DNA of 64,000 nt. It comes from Flavobacteriaceae bacterium. Its GTDB lineage: Bacteria; Bacteroidota; Bacteroidia; Flavobacteriales; Flavobacteriaceae. Both the position numbers and the translations under genes were made by a program. Shown here in pieces: positions 1-8,093 of the stretch (positions within the stretch are counted from its first letter, which is position 1; every line of letters starts with the position of its first letter). The notes below the pieces were generated by a model, which ran no database searches, was not told where the DNA came from, and was given only the letters and a program-made list of their open reading frames with translations. Location of the stretch: assembly GCA_947457615.1 (NCBI GenBank), contig CANGWK010000009.1, positions 17,793 through 81,792 on the forward strand, given 5' to 3'.

Positions 1-699
1 GAACAAATAAGTGAACACGATATTGTTCTTGAAGGTGGTCTAACGATTAGAATTAATAAAATTAAAACCGATAATTTTTCATCAATTTACAATTCAGTAT
101 CAAACTTAAATCTACCAGTAACAGCTCTTGATGTTAGGAAAGTACAAAATATAGTTAAAGAAATATATGCCGGTGGTGAAATTAAAGTAAGTATTACTGA
201 AGATTTAGATACCTTAAAAAATGGAGATAAAATTTTAGCAATTGGTTCAACAAAAACAATAAGCTATCATTACGAAACAGCACCTGAATTATTATCAAAT
301 TATTTTAAAATTATTGATGAATCTAATTCTCAAATTTTGAACTTAATAGATAAATATAAAATTCAAAGTACTCAATATTTTCCGATTTTTGGGTTTGAAA
401 AAATTAATCCAGAAATTTCAACAGCACCAAAATTAAAAAAACAACAAGAAGATAATATTCTTGCGTCAATGAATCACATTCCTGCCCAATGTAAAACAAA
501 ACATACTTCTGTAGAAAATATTATAAATGACGAACATATTTCTGCATCAAGTAAAATGAATTCTATAATGTGGAATACTTATGAAGGAAATATAGATTTG
601 GATGAGATTGAAATATTTTTAAGAGATAACACTTCGACAACATCTACTGAATATAGAAAATTATTGAGTGTTTACGACTTAAAGAAATTCAAAGAGTAA
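1..699 (+). CDS. C-terminal part of an accessory protein, possibly SIR2-like (5' end outside window)
   Basis: The frame is open from base 1 to the TAA at 697-699 (232 residues), so the start lies upstream and the first internal ATG near 337 is not the real start. The visible part has alternating strands and helices, with segments such as INKIKTDNFSSIYN and TQYFPIFGFEKI. From memory these resemble the C-terminal half of SIR2-like (SIR2_2) proteins, many of which are antiviral NADases. The NAD-binding domain that would settle this is outside the window. No signal peptide or membrane segment is visible here. The gene is followed after 3 bases by an attC-like repeat, as in a gene cassette. Coding is clear; the family is an inference. 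Confidence 0.5.
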   Translation, partial: EQISEHDIVLEGGLTIRINKIKTDNFSSIYNSVSNLNLPVTALDVRKVQNIVKEIYAGGEIKVSITEDLDTLKNGDKILAIGSTKTISYHYETAPELLSNYFKIIDESNSQILNLIDKYKIQSTQYFPIFGFEKINPEISTAPKLKKQQEDNILASMNHIPAQCKTKHTSVENIINDEHISASSKMNSIMWNTYEGNIDLDEIEIFLRDNTSTTSTEYRKLLSVYDLKKFKE

Positions 700-702
700 C
701 GA

Positions 703-838
703 TCTGCCAACAGGCGTTTGGCAAGATTGCGAATTTTGTAGTAAGTTCACGTTTACATTTCGCAAGAAATTTTATCTTTGATAGAAAGTAATCGGTTCCG
801 AAGTTCGCAACCTCGCCAAGCGCCGAAACGTTAGCAGA
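703..838. repeat. attC-like imperfect inverted repeat (possible integron-type cassette end)
   Basis: The left arm (703-733) and right arm (804-838) are reverse complements over about 30 positions. The ends are TGCCAAC (706-711 region) and GTTAGCA (830-836). Inner blocks GGCGTTTGGC and GCCAAGCGCC pair, and the innermost blocks TTGCGAA and TTCGCAA pair. The arms are asymmetric: one unpaired base on the left faces a GAAAC-type bulge on the right, as with the extrahelical bases of integron attC sites. The arms are much richer in G/C than the surroundings, with about 70 bases between them. The terminal GTTAGCA departs from the textbook GTTRRRY core. No integrase gene lies in the window. From 839 to 1000 only A/T-rich DNA is seen. 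Confidence 0.5.
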
Positions 839-1000
839 CAGTTACCAAAAAAAACGTAAAATTTAAAACAAAATTCAAAAAAATATTGATTTATTGCAAA
901 AAAATGATTCTTAAACGTAATAATTAGCAAAAATTAATTTTATTGTAACATTATTTCAAATTAATCGTCTACTAATTAGTAACATATAAAAATAATAAAT

Positions 1001-1108
1001 ATGAAAAAAAATGCAAGTTTTTTAGTAGGTTTACTATGTGGTTTTATAAGCCTATTAGTAATAACCTTAGTTGTAATTGTAGTATTTGGTAAAATTTCAA
1101 TTCATTAA
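1001..1108 (+). CDS. 35-residue hydrophobic membrane micro-peptide
   Basis: This short frame starts with ATG at 1001, has a lysine-rich start (MKKNAS) and then one long hydrophobic stretch of about 26 residues, and stops at 1106-1108. It ends 4 bases before the ATG of the thioredoxin-like gene, which suggests translational coupling. Its pattern KK..SF..G...G followed by a membrane helix is echoed at the N-terminus of the next protein (EKKSFWTGYITGI), so it may be a truncated paralogue of that anchor or a partner peptide. It could also be a leader peptide. No family is recognised. Confidence 0.5.
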   Translation: MKKNASFLVGLLCGFISLLVITLVVIVVFGKISIH

Positions 1109-1112
1109 AATC

Positions 1113-1604
1113 ATGGAAAAAAAATCTTTTTGGACAGGCTACATAACAGGTATTGTGGTTTTTATTATCACATCTGTTATACTTTATTTTAATTTTATGT
1201 CACAACCTGATCTTTCATTAAGTCAAGTGAAAACCCAAGACTTAAATGGAGATGAAGTTAAATTAGAAAACTATATTGGTAAACCACTTGTGGTTAATTA
1301 TTGGGCAACTTGGTGTGCACCATGTAGAGCAGAATTTCCTGAATTTGAAAAAACCAAACAGCAATATGGTGAGGAGGTTAATTTCATTATGATTTCAGAT
1401 GAACCAATAGAGAAAATTACAAAATTTTCAAAATCAAATCCTTATACTTTTAATTATTTAAAAAGCAGTAAAGATTTGTCAAGTTATGGAGTTAATACTA
1501 GACCCACCACCTATTTTTATAACTCCAAAGGAATTCTAGTCGCCAAAGAAACAGCTAGTTTGGATACTGCAAAACTTAATGAAATAATTAAGAAAATAAA
1601 ATAA
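1113..1604 (+). CDS. TlpA/ResA-like membrane-anchored thioredoxin-fold protein
   Basis: This is a 163-residue protein with an N-terminal membrane helix (about residues 8-28) and a thioredoxin-like domain exposed to the periplasm. The active site WCAPCR lies in the typical context YWATWCAPCRAEFPEF, and the later cis-proline segment TRPTTYF is present. Such proteins reduce or isomerise disulfides, for example in cytochrome c maturation or after oxidative stress. The start at 1113 (MEKKSFW) is preferred over an in-frame start at 1086, which would lie inside the preceding micro-gene. The gene ends before a bidirectional terminator shared with carB. Confidence 0.9.
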   Translation: MEKKSFWTGYITGIVVFIITSVILYFNFMSQPDLSLSQVKTQDLNGDEVKLENYIGKPLVVNYWATWCAPCRAEFPEFEKTKQQYGEEVNFIMISDEPIEKITKFSKSNPYTFNYLKSSKDLSSYGVNTRPTTYFYNSKGILVAKETASLDTAKLNEIIKKIK

Positions 1605-1628
1605 TTTACAGAATTACATTAAATCAAA

Positions 1629-1654
1629 AAATCCCGAGCACAAACTCGGGATTT
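1629..1654. terminator. Bidirectional rho-independent terminator between the thioredoxin gene and carB
   Basis: A perfect 10-bp stem (1629-1638 with 1645-1654, AAATCCCGAG / CTCGGGATTT) has a 6-base loop and is flanked by A and T runs. It can end both the plus-strand thioredoxin gene and the minus-strand carB. Confidence 0.85.
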
Positions 1655-1659
1655 TGTTG

Positions 1660-4512
1660 TTATTTACTCAAATACATTTTTCGTCTTGAATACAATTCAT
1701 AAAACTGGTCGTCTTTTAAGTCGTCTATAAACAGGATACTTTCTCCTGTTGATTTCATTTCTGGACCCAAAGCTTTATTCACATCTTTAAATTTGCTAAA
1801 AGAGAATACCGGTTGCTTAATAGCATATCCTTTTAACTGCGGATTAAATTTAAAATCGGTTACTTTATTTTCTCCCAACATTACTTTAGTTGCATAATTC
1901 ACATAAGGTTCGCCATAGGCTTTTGCAATAAACGGAACTGTTCTTGAAGCACGTGGGTTGGCTTCAATAATATAAACTACATCCTCTTTTATTGCAAATT
2001 GAATGTTGATTAACCCAACTGTTCGCAAAGCCAAAGCAATTTTCTTAGTATGATCTTTAATTTGTTGCATTACAAATTCCCCTAAATTAAACGGAGGCAA
2101 GGTTGCATTAGAATCACCAGAGTGAATTCCGCAAGGCTCAATGTGTTCCATGATTCCAATAATGTATACATTTTCGCCATCACAAATTGCATCGGCTTCA
2201 GCTTCAATAGCACCATCTAAATAATGATCCAGCAGCAATTTATTTCCCGGGATATTTTTTAATAAATCAATAACATGTTCCTCTAATTCTTGTTTGTTAA
2301 TGACAATTTTCATCCCTTGACCACCCAAAACATAGGATGGACGAACCAATAATGGAAAATCTAAAACATCAGCTAAAGCAGAAGCTTGATCGGCATTTTC
2401 AGCTATTCCAAATTTAGGAAATGGTATTTTTAATTCGGTTAACAATTCTGAAAAACGACCTCTATCTTCGGCTAAATCCAGGGCATCAAACGAAGTTCCT
2501 AAAATTTTTATTCCGTATTTGGATAATTTTTCAGCCAATTTTAAAGCCGTTTGACCACCCAATTGCACGATTACACCTTCTGGTTTCTCGTGTTGGATGA
2601 TGTCGTAAATGTGCTCCCAAAATACAGGTTCAAAATACAATTTATCGGCAGTATCAAAATCGGTAGAAACCGTTTCAGGATTACAGTTAATCATGATGGT
2701 TTCGTAGCCACATTCTTTGGCTGCTAAAACACCATGCACGCAGGAGTAATCAAATTCAATTCCTTGCCCAATTCTGTTTGGTCCAGAACCAAGAACAACT
2801 ACTTTCTTTTTATTGGAAACGACACTTTCATTATGCACATATCGTTCTCCTGTTGGAGTTTCAATTTCGGCTTCAAAAGTGGAGTAATAATAAGGAGTTA
2901 GTGCTTTAAATTCGGCAGCACAAGTGTCAACTAATTTATAAACTCTTTTAATATTTTGATCATCTCTTAATTTATAAACCTGACTTTCCAAACAGCCCAA
3001 CATGTGAGCAATTTGTCTGTCGCCATAGCCTTTTTGCTTCGCTTCTAATAATAATTCTTTTGGTAAAGTATCTAATTTATAATTCGAAATTTCTCTTTCT
3101 AGCGAATATAATTCTTCGTATTGTTTTAAAAACCACATGTCTATTTTAGTGATTTCATGAATTCTAGTCAACGGAATTCCCATTGCGATTGCATCATAAA
3201 TCACAAATACACGATCCCAACTTGCAAAAGTTAGTTTCTCAATAATTTGTTCGTAGTTTTTATAGCCTTTTCCGTCTGCACCCAATCCGTTGCGTTTAAT
3301 TTCTAATGACTGAGTAGCTTTATGAAGCGCTTCTTGAAACGAACGTCCAATTCCCATAACTTCTCCTACGGATTTCATTTGAAGTCCTAAGGTCCTGTCT
3401 GCTCCTTCAAATTTATCGAAGTTCCAACGAGGAATTTTTACTATTACATAATCTAAAGTTGGCTCGAATAATGCCGATGTAGATTTAGTAATTTGGTTTT
3501 GAAGTTCATCTAAATGATAACCTAAAGCCAACTTAGAGGCAATTTTTGCAATTGGATATCCAGTTGCTTTGGATGCTAATGCAGAAGAACGCGAAACTCT
3601 TGGATTGATTTCAATAGCTACAATATCTTCTTTTTCGTCAGGTGAAACGGCAAATTGAACATTACAACCACCGGCAAAATTCCCTATGGATCGCATCATC
3701 AAAATGGCATAATCCCGCATTCTTTGAAAAGTAGTATCCGATAAAGTCATGGCCGGAGCAACCGTAATGGAATCTCCTGTATGAATTCCCATTGGATCCA
3801 TATTTTCTATGGAACAAATGATAACCACATTATCATTTTTATCACGTAATAGTTCTAGTTCGTATTCTTTCCAGCCAAGTAAAGCCTTATCAATTAGGAC
3901 TTCGTGAATAGGAGACATTTCCAATCCGTAGGTTAGTTTTTCGTCAAATTCTTCTTTAGAATGTACAAATGCCGCACCTGTTCCACCTAAAGTAAACGAT
4001 GGGCGAATTACTAAAGGAAAGCCAAATTCTTGTGCGATTTCTTTTCCTTTCAAAAAAGAGGTAGCTGTTTTAGCGGGTGCTGTAGGAACATTAATACGCG
4101 CTAATAATTGTTTGAATTGCTCGCGGTCCTCGGTTATGTTGATGGCATTTACATCTACTCCGATTAATCGTACTCCGAAATCTTCCCAAATTCCTTTTTC
4201 ATCTGCTTCTAAACAAAGATTCAAAGCTGTTTGTCCTCCCATAGTTGGAAGCACAGCATCAATTTGCGGATGTTCTTTTAGTATTTGAATTATTGACTTG
4301 GTTGTAAGCGGTAATAAATATACATGATCTGCCATAGATGGGTCGGTCATGATGGTTGCAGGGTTGGAATTGATAAGAATTACTTCAATTCCTTCTTCGC
4401 GTATGGAACGAGCCGATTGGGAACCTGCATAGTCGAATTCGCATGCTTGACCAATAACGATAGGACCTGAACCTATAATTAAAACAGATTTAATGGAGTT
4501 GTCTTTTGGCAT
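1660..4512 (-). CDS. carB: Carbamoyl-phosphate synthase large subunit
   Basis: CarB makes carbamoyl phosphate from bicarbonate, ammonia supplied by the CarA glutaminase, and two ATP, feeding arginine and pyrimidine synthesis in the cytoplasm. The two homologous halves are visible: the first begins SVLIIGSGPIVIGQACEFDY and the second, near residue 570, begins VVVLGSGPNRIGQGIEFDY. The ATP-grasp segments with EINPRVSRSSALASKATG and IEANPRASRTVPFIAKAYG follow. The protein is 950 residues, against about 1,070 in E. coli, and stops just after the second synthetase half (ALGPEMKSTGE), so the C-terminal MGS-like allosteric domain is absent, which I recall as usual in Flavobacteria. carA is not adjacent. 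The start ATG directly precedes the conserved N-terminus. Confidence 0.97.
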   Translation of the reverse strand: MPKDNSIKSVLIIGSGPIVIGQACEFDYAGSQSARSIREEGIEVILINSNPATIMTDPSMADHVYLLPLTTKSIIQILKEHPQIDAVLPTMGGQTALNLCLEADEKGIWEDFGVRLIGVDVNAINITEDREQFKQLLARINVPTAPAKTATSFLKGKEIAQEFGFPLVIRPSFTLGGTGAAFVHSKEEFDEKLTYGLEMSPIHEVLIDKALLGWKEYELELLRDKNDNVVIICSIENMDPMGIHTGDSITVAPAMTLSDTTFQRMRDYAILMMRSIGNFAGGCNVQFAVSPDEKEDIVAIEINPRVSRSSALASKATGYPIAKIASKLALGYHLDELQNQITKSTSALFEPTLDYVIVKIPRWNFDKFEGADRTLGLQMKSVGEVMGIGRSFQEALHKATQSLEIKRNGLGADGKGYKNYEQIIEKLTFASWDRVFVIYDAIAMGIPLTRIHEITKIDMWFLKQYEELYSLEREISNYKLDTLPKELLLEAKQKGYGDRQIAHMLGCLESQVYKLRDDQNIKRVYKLVDTCAAEFKALTPYYYSTFEAEIETPTGERYVHNESVVSNKKKVVVLGSGPNRIGQGIEFDYSCVHGVLAAKECGYETIMINCNPETVSTDFDTADKLYFEPVFWEHIYDIIQHEKPEGVIVQLGGQTALKLAEKLSKYGIKILGTSFDALDLAEDRGRFSELLTELKIPFPKFGIAENADQASALADVLDFPLLVRPSYVLGGQGMKIVINKQELEEHVIDLLKNIPGNKLLLDHYLDGAIEAEADAICDGENVYIIGIMEHIEPCGIHSGDSNATLPPFNLGEFVMQQIKDHTKKIALALRTVGLINIQFAIKEDVVYIIEANPRASRTVPFIAKAYGEPYVNYATKVMLGENKVTDFKFNPQLKGYAIKQPVFSFSKFKDVNKALGPEMKSTGESILFIDDLKDDQFYELYSRRKMYLSK

Positions 4513-4543
4513 TGTAGTTAGTTTGTAGTTGTTATTTTGTTAG

Positions 4544-4562
4544 TTACAAGCGCGACTTGTAA
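4544..4562. promoter_or_regulatory. Short inverted repeat in the carB leader
   Basis: TTACAAG (4544-4550) and CTTGTAA (4556-4562) form a 7-bp stem around CGCGA, about 30-50 bases upstream of the carB start. It could be an operator or leader hairpin. There is no further support. Confidence 0.25.
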
Positions 4563-4591
4563 GTACTAATTGTGTTGTTTCTTCGAATTTA

Positions 4592-4676
4592 TCCTAGCCC
4601 CGATAGGAGTGAAAATCCTTTATTAATTTTTCTTTAAAATTAATAAAGATTGAAACGGATAGCGGGAAATAGCTTC
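4592..4676 (+). ncRNA. Candidate Flavo-1-type structured RNA
   Basis: The stretch begins TAGCCCCGATAGGAGTG, passes through a perfect 13-bp hairpin (4618-4630 with 4636-4648, loop TCTTT) and ends GAAACGGATAGCGGGAAATAGC. The outer CCCG can pair with the later CGGG. This arrangement, with a variable inner hairpin and conserved flanks, matches my memory of the Flavo-1 RNA motif, which is frequent between genes in Flavobacteria and has no known function. It sits between two minus-strand genes, carB and rpmH, with no plus-strand gene close by, so it is probably a stand-alone transcript. The strand follows the recalled orientation of the motif. Confidence 0.6.
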
Positions 4677-4711
4677 AAATAATTATTAAAATTTATTAAC
4701 AAGTTAAAAAA

Positions 4712-4740
4712 AAGCCGCTACTAAAATATAGTAACGGCTT
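4712..4740 (-). terminator. Terminator of rpmH
   Basis: AAGCCGCTACT and AGTAACGGCTT form a near-perfect 11-bp stem with a short A/T loop. On the minus strand the stem is followed by a T-run (A-run at about 4706-4713 on the plus strand). It lies just downstream of rpmH. Confidence 0.8.
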
Positions 4741-4762
4741 GATATGGATTAGAGACTAATCA

Positions 4763-4924
4763 TTATTTTTTGTGTCTTGGTTCAGACGATACAGTCAATT
4801 TATGTCTTCCTTTAGCTCTACGACGCGCAAGAACTTTTCTTCCATTTGCAGAAGCCATTCTGTCCATAAATCCGTGTTTATTTCTTCTTTTTCTTTTCGA
4901 TGGTTGAAACGTTCTTTTGCTCAT
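4763..4924 (-). CDS. rpmH: 50S ribosomal protein L34
   Basis: This 53-residue, strongly basic protein starts [19 protein letters not shown] and contains the L34 signature [22 protein letters not shown]. It binds 23S rRNA in the large ribosomal subunit. The C-terminal extension ([12 protein letters not shown]) is a few residues longer than the E. coli protein. It has its own promoter (4984-5013) and terminator, so it appears monocistronic. An 81-residue open frame on the other strand is only an antisense shadow. Confidence 0.97.
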
Positions 4925-4983
4925 TGCTTTTTATCTTTAAATCGTGTATTAATCTATTTGTTAGGCTCTTTTAAAACCGAGTG

Positions 4984-5013
4984 CAAATATACAAAGGTTT
5001 TTATTACTTGCAA
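4984..5013 (-). promoter_or_regulatory. Bacteroidota-type promoter of rpmH
   Basis: On the minus strand, TTG (5013-5011) is followed after 19 bases by TATATTTG (4991-4984). This matches the Bacteroidota consensus TTG-N(17-23)-TAnnTTTG. It lies about 60 bases upstream of the rpmH start. Confidence 0.7.
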
Positions 5014-5075
5014 GTAGTTTTTTAAAAATATTTTAAAAACCTTTTATTACCTTTGTAACCTAAATTTAATTAATT

Positions 5076-5591
5076 ATGTTTCACAAAAATATTAAACTTG
5101 TTCTTGCAGTGCTAATTTTAGCAACGGGAGTATGGCAGTTCACAGAAAACAACATTGGAAATGGGATTTTTCTAATCTTTTTATCACTAATTCCTGTTTT
5201 TCTTTTTTACAAAAATGAATACATTTTATTGGCTTTTTTACAGTTGCGTAAGCAAAATTTTGAAGGATCAAGAAAATGGCTTACTAAAATTAAAAATCCT
5301 GAAACTGCTTTAGTGCGTAAACAACAAGGATATTACAACTATCTTCAAGGATTAATGCTTTCGCAAACGAATTTAATTCAGGCGGAAAAATTTTTCAAAA
5401 AAGCCATTGAATTAGGTTTGAACATGGACATGGATTTGGCTGTAGCTAAATTAAATCTTGCTGGTGTTGCACTTTCTAGAAGAAGAAAACTAGAGGCAAC
5501 TAACTTAATTAATGAAGTTAAAAAACTTGACAAACAAGGAATGCTTAAAGATCAAATCAAATTGATGAAAGATCAGATGAAGAAAATATAA
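5076..5591 (+). CDS. Membrane protein with short TPR-like region
   Basis: The protein has 171 residues. Two N-terminal membrane helices (about residues 7-24 and 30-48) are followed by a soluble helical part with a TPR-like unit (YYNYLQGLMLSQTNLIQAEKFFKKAIELGL) and a basic C-terminal helix. Function is unknown; a scaffold role at the inner membrane is the natural inference from TPR repeats. A TACCTTTG box at 5048-5055 sits 20 bases before the ATG and may be its -7 element, though no well-placed TTG is seen. It is convergent with asnB and shares its terminator. Confidence 0.8.
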   Translation: MFHKNIKLVLAVLILATGVWQFTENNIGNGIFLIFLSLIPVFLFYKNEYILLAFLQLRKQNFEGSRKWLTKIKNPETALVRKQQGYYNYLQGLMLSQTNLIQAEKFFKKAIELGLNMDMDLAVAKLNLAGVALSRRRKLEATNLINEVKKLDKQGMLKDQIKLMKDQMKKI

Positions 5592-5619
5592 TATATTTAA
5601 GTAGTTTCTTTTTAAATAA

Positions 5620-5649
5620 AAAAACACTTACCTCACGGTAAGTGTTTTT
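5620..5649. terminator. Bidirectional terminator between the TPR-like gene and asnB
   Basis: A perfect 13-bp stem (5620-5632 with 5637-5649) carries a TCAC loop. The A-rich left end and T-rich right end allow termination in both directions. Confidence 0.9.
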
Positions 5650-5683
5650 AACAAACAAACTAAACTTCAATATAATCTCACGA

Positions 5684-7300
5684 TTATGCTTTAATAGGGA
5701 ATTTAGCAATTTCAGTATCTGCTTGCACGTGTGCCGCATTTGCTCTTCCGCTAGGGTCTTGATTTTCTTGCCATTTAGGTATCCATTTTCTAACCGTCTG
5801 TGCCGCGCTAAGTTGTGGATAGTATTTATGGAAGATTGTTCTATAAAAATACGCTTCCTTGGTAGTCGGGGTATTGTAAGCAAAAAGATTTGAGGCATGT
5901 TCTAGCTCGACATCCGTTACCTTAGAAGCGCAGTATTCTATTAATTGATCTATCCAATTGTACCCCACTCCATCCGAAAATTGTTCTTTTTGACGCCATA
6001 AAACTTCGTCTGGCAAATAGGGATTGTCTGGTGTATCAAATGCTTTTCTTAATATGTATTTTTCTTTTCCGTTGTACGTTTTTGGCTGTTTATCTTCCGC
6101 TTTAATAAGCATTGCGACATCCAGAAATTCTTTGTCTAAAAATGGAACTCGAGCTTCTAGCCCATGTGCCATAGTTGATTTGTCTGCACGAAGTAAATCG
6201 GCAGTGAATAATTTTTGAACTCTATCAATAGTTTCTTTTTGAAAATCTTCAGTAGAAGGTGCATTTCTAAAGTACAAATATCCTCCAAAAACCTCATCAG
6301 CTCCTTCACCAGAAAGCACCACTTTAATACCTAAATCGGTAATTGCTTTTGACAAGAAATACATGGGCGTACTTGCTCTTACTGAGGTAACATCGTAAGT
6401 TTCTAGATGCCAAATTAATTTCTCTAAAATCTTAATTCCTTGTTCTATGGTAAAATGAATTTCGTGATGGTTGGTTCCTAAAAATTCGGCAACTTTTCGC
6501 GCTGCTTTGGCATCTGGAGCATCGGCATCCAAACCTATAGAAAAGGAATGCAATTCTTTGCCTTTTTCTTTTAATAAGCGAGCGGCAATGGATGAAGTTA
6601 ATGACGAATCTAACCCCCCAGAAAGTAATACTCCAATTGGCACATCACTCATTAATCGTTTGCGGGTTGCCTCTGTTAATGACTCTCTTAAAGCAACCAA
6701 ATCTAATTCCTTAATAGCTTTTGTGTAATCTTCATATTCTGGTTTGTAATATTTAACAAATCCAGTTTCTGGAGTGTAATAATGCCCTGGAGGAAAGGTA
6801 GAAAAAGTTAAACATTGGTCAGCAATAGGTTTCATTTCAGATGCAAAATACATACGACCTCTATCGTCCATCCCATAATACAATGGTTTTACACCTAGTG
6901 GATCGCGTCCCGCAATAAAATCATCACCATCAACAACAACAAAAGCAAAATCTCCATCTAATAAATGCAGGAAATTATATTCGAATTTTTCGTACAAATG
7001 TACAATTACTTCCGAATCGGATTTAGAGCGAAAAATATGGTCTTTTAATATTCCATCACGTAATTCTTGGTGGTTATAGATTTCGCCATTATGCACCATC
7101 CAAGCTGTATCAAAGCCTTGAATTGGTTGTTTCCCTGAATGTAGATCAATAATTGATAGTCTTTCATGACTTAATATATGTCCCCCTGGAGTTACATATA
7201 TATCACTTTCATCTGGTCCTCGATGCGCCATTCTTTTAGAAAGTTCTTTAACTAAAAGTTCGTCTTTTCCTTTTCCTATAATTGCTAAAAATCCGCACAT
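5684..7300 (-). CDS. asnB: Asparagine synthase B, glutamine-hydrolysing
   Basis: AsnB forms asparagine from aspartate, ATP and glutamine. The start at 7300 is chosen because the class II glutaminase needs Cys as the residue right after the initiator (MCGFLAIIG); a start at 7318 would add six residues before it. The N-terminal Ntn glutaminase domain shows HRGPDES, HERLSIID and NGEIYNHQELR. The synthetase domain has the pyrophosphate loop LSGGLDSSLTSS, then SGEGADEVFGGY and GLEARVPFLDKEF. The length of 538 residues is normal for the bacterial AsnB class. The gene stands alone. Confidence 0.97.
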   Translation of the reverse strand: MCGFLAIIGKGKDELLVKELSKRMAHRGPDESDIYVTPGGHILSHERLSIIDLHSGKQPIQGFDTAWMVHNGEIYNHQELRDGILKDHIFRSKSDSEVIVHLYEKFEYNFLHLLDGDFAFVVVDGDDFIAGRDPLGVKPLYYGMDDRGRMYFASEMKPIADQCLTFSTFPPGHYYTPETGFVKYYKPEYEDYTKAIKELDLVALRESLTEATRKRLMSDVPIGVLLSGGLDSSLTSSIAARLLKEKGKELHSFSIGLDADAPDAKAARKVAEFLGTNHHEIHFTIEQGIKILEKLIWHLETYDVTSVRASTPMYFLSKAITDLGIKVVLSGEGADEVFGGYLYFRNAPSTEDFQKETIDRVQKLFTADLLRADKSTMAHGLEARVPFLDKEFLDVAMLIKAEDKQPKTYNGKEKYILRKAFDTPDNPYLPDEVLWRQKEQFSDGVGYNWIDQLIEYCASKVTDVELEHASNLFAYNTPTTKEAYFYRTIFHKYYPQLSAAQTVRKWIPKWQENQDPSGRANAAHVQADTEIAKFPIKA

Positions 7301-7368
7301 AATCTTTTCGTTTAACACTATTTATTTGATGAAGCAAAATTGGGTATTTACTTTTATTATTAAAATAA

Positions 7369-7407
7369 AAAACTCAATATTAATTACAAATTGTAACTAA
7401 TATTGAG
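7369..7407 (-). terminator. Terminator of the META-like lipoprotein gene
   Basis: AACTCAATATTA (7369-7380) pairs perfectly with TAATATTGAGTT (7396-7407), and an inner TTAC/GTAA stem extends it. On the minus strand it is followed by a T-rich run, as expected downstream of the 7466-8014 gene. Confidence 0.8.
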
Positions 7408-7465
7408 TTATTAAAGTAAATTAAAAATTGAAACTAAGGAAAATACCGTTTAATATTTCAAATTG

Positions 7466-8014
7466 TTATTTTCTATAAAAATAAAGTACATTTCTATAAC
7501 TTTCACCCCAAGGAGAACTAGAATTACCTGTAAGTGGAATAGTTAAACTAAGTTGCAATTTTCCGTCTTCTATTTTAAAATCAACTGATTTTTCTAAATA
7601 GGATAGATATCTTTTCTCGCATTCCATAAAATCTAGATTAACCGCTGCCATTTTAGTGGAAATTAATGTAAAAAATTGAATTTTACCTGTCTTAGATTTT
7701 TCATCATACGACAAAACGGTATATCCTCCTGAAAAATTATTTACGGAGGATTGACCAAACAATTTTTTAATAACGCTAGAGTTACCTTTATCATCGGTAA
7801 AGGTCAAATTCATTTCTTTAACTTTATCCATATTTACAAATCCGCAGGGCATGTCCATGGCATCACCCATTAATACATTTTTCAAAACCCAAGTACCCTC
7901 CAATGGATTTTTGATGGTTTCTAAATTTGAATTTTGGTTCTCTACAGAAACTTTTTTAGGTGCAGAACACCCTATTGAAGATAAAATTACCAAATAAAGA
8001 AAGTTTTTTTTCAT
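7466..8014 (-). CDS. Lipoprotein with a META/HslJ-like domain
   Basis: The protein has 182 residues. Its N-terminus is a lipoprotein signal (MKKNFLYLVILSSIGCSAPKK) with a lipobox ending in Cys16, so it should be lipid-anchored after export. The mature part begins after a linker with LEGTWVLKNVLMG, a pattern typical of META (DUF306) and lipocalin-like domains that open with an L-x-G-x-W motif, and continues in beta-rich sequence. Two Cys in the mature part (near CGFVNM and ECEKR) might form a disulfide. Function is unknown. It has its own terminator. Confidence 0.75.
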   Translation of the reverse strand: MKKNFLYLVILSSIGCSAPKKVSVENQNSNLETIKNPLEGTWVLKNVLMGDAMDMPCGFVNMDKVKEMNLTFTDDKGNSSVIKKLFGQSSVNNFSGGYTVLSYDEKSKTGKIQFFTLISTKMAAVNLDFMECEKRYLSYLEKSVDFKIEDGKLQLSLTIPLTGNSSSPWGESYRNVLYFYRK

Positions 8015-8093
8015 ACAAAACTGTTTTTAAAATGTTTAAACCAATACAAGAAAATTTGTTTCAATTTTGATCAAACAAAATCAAATAAAAAAA

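Noticed and set aside
337..699. A short 120-residue gene starting at the ATG near 337
   Set aside because: The frame is open to base 1 with coherent protein-like sequence, so this is the end of a longer gene truncated by the window edge.
4772..5017. An 81-residue frame on the plus strand opposite rpmH
   Set aside because: It is antisense to a perfectly recognisable L34 gene and has a biased, Ser/Phe-rich composition typical of shadow frames.
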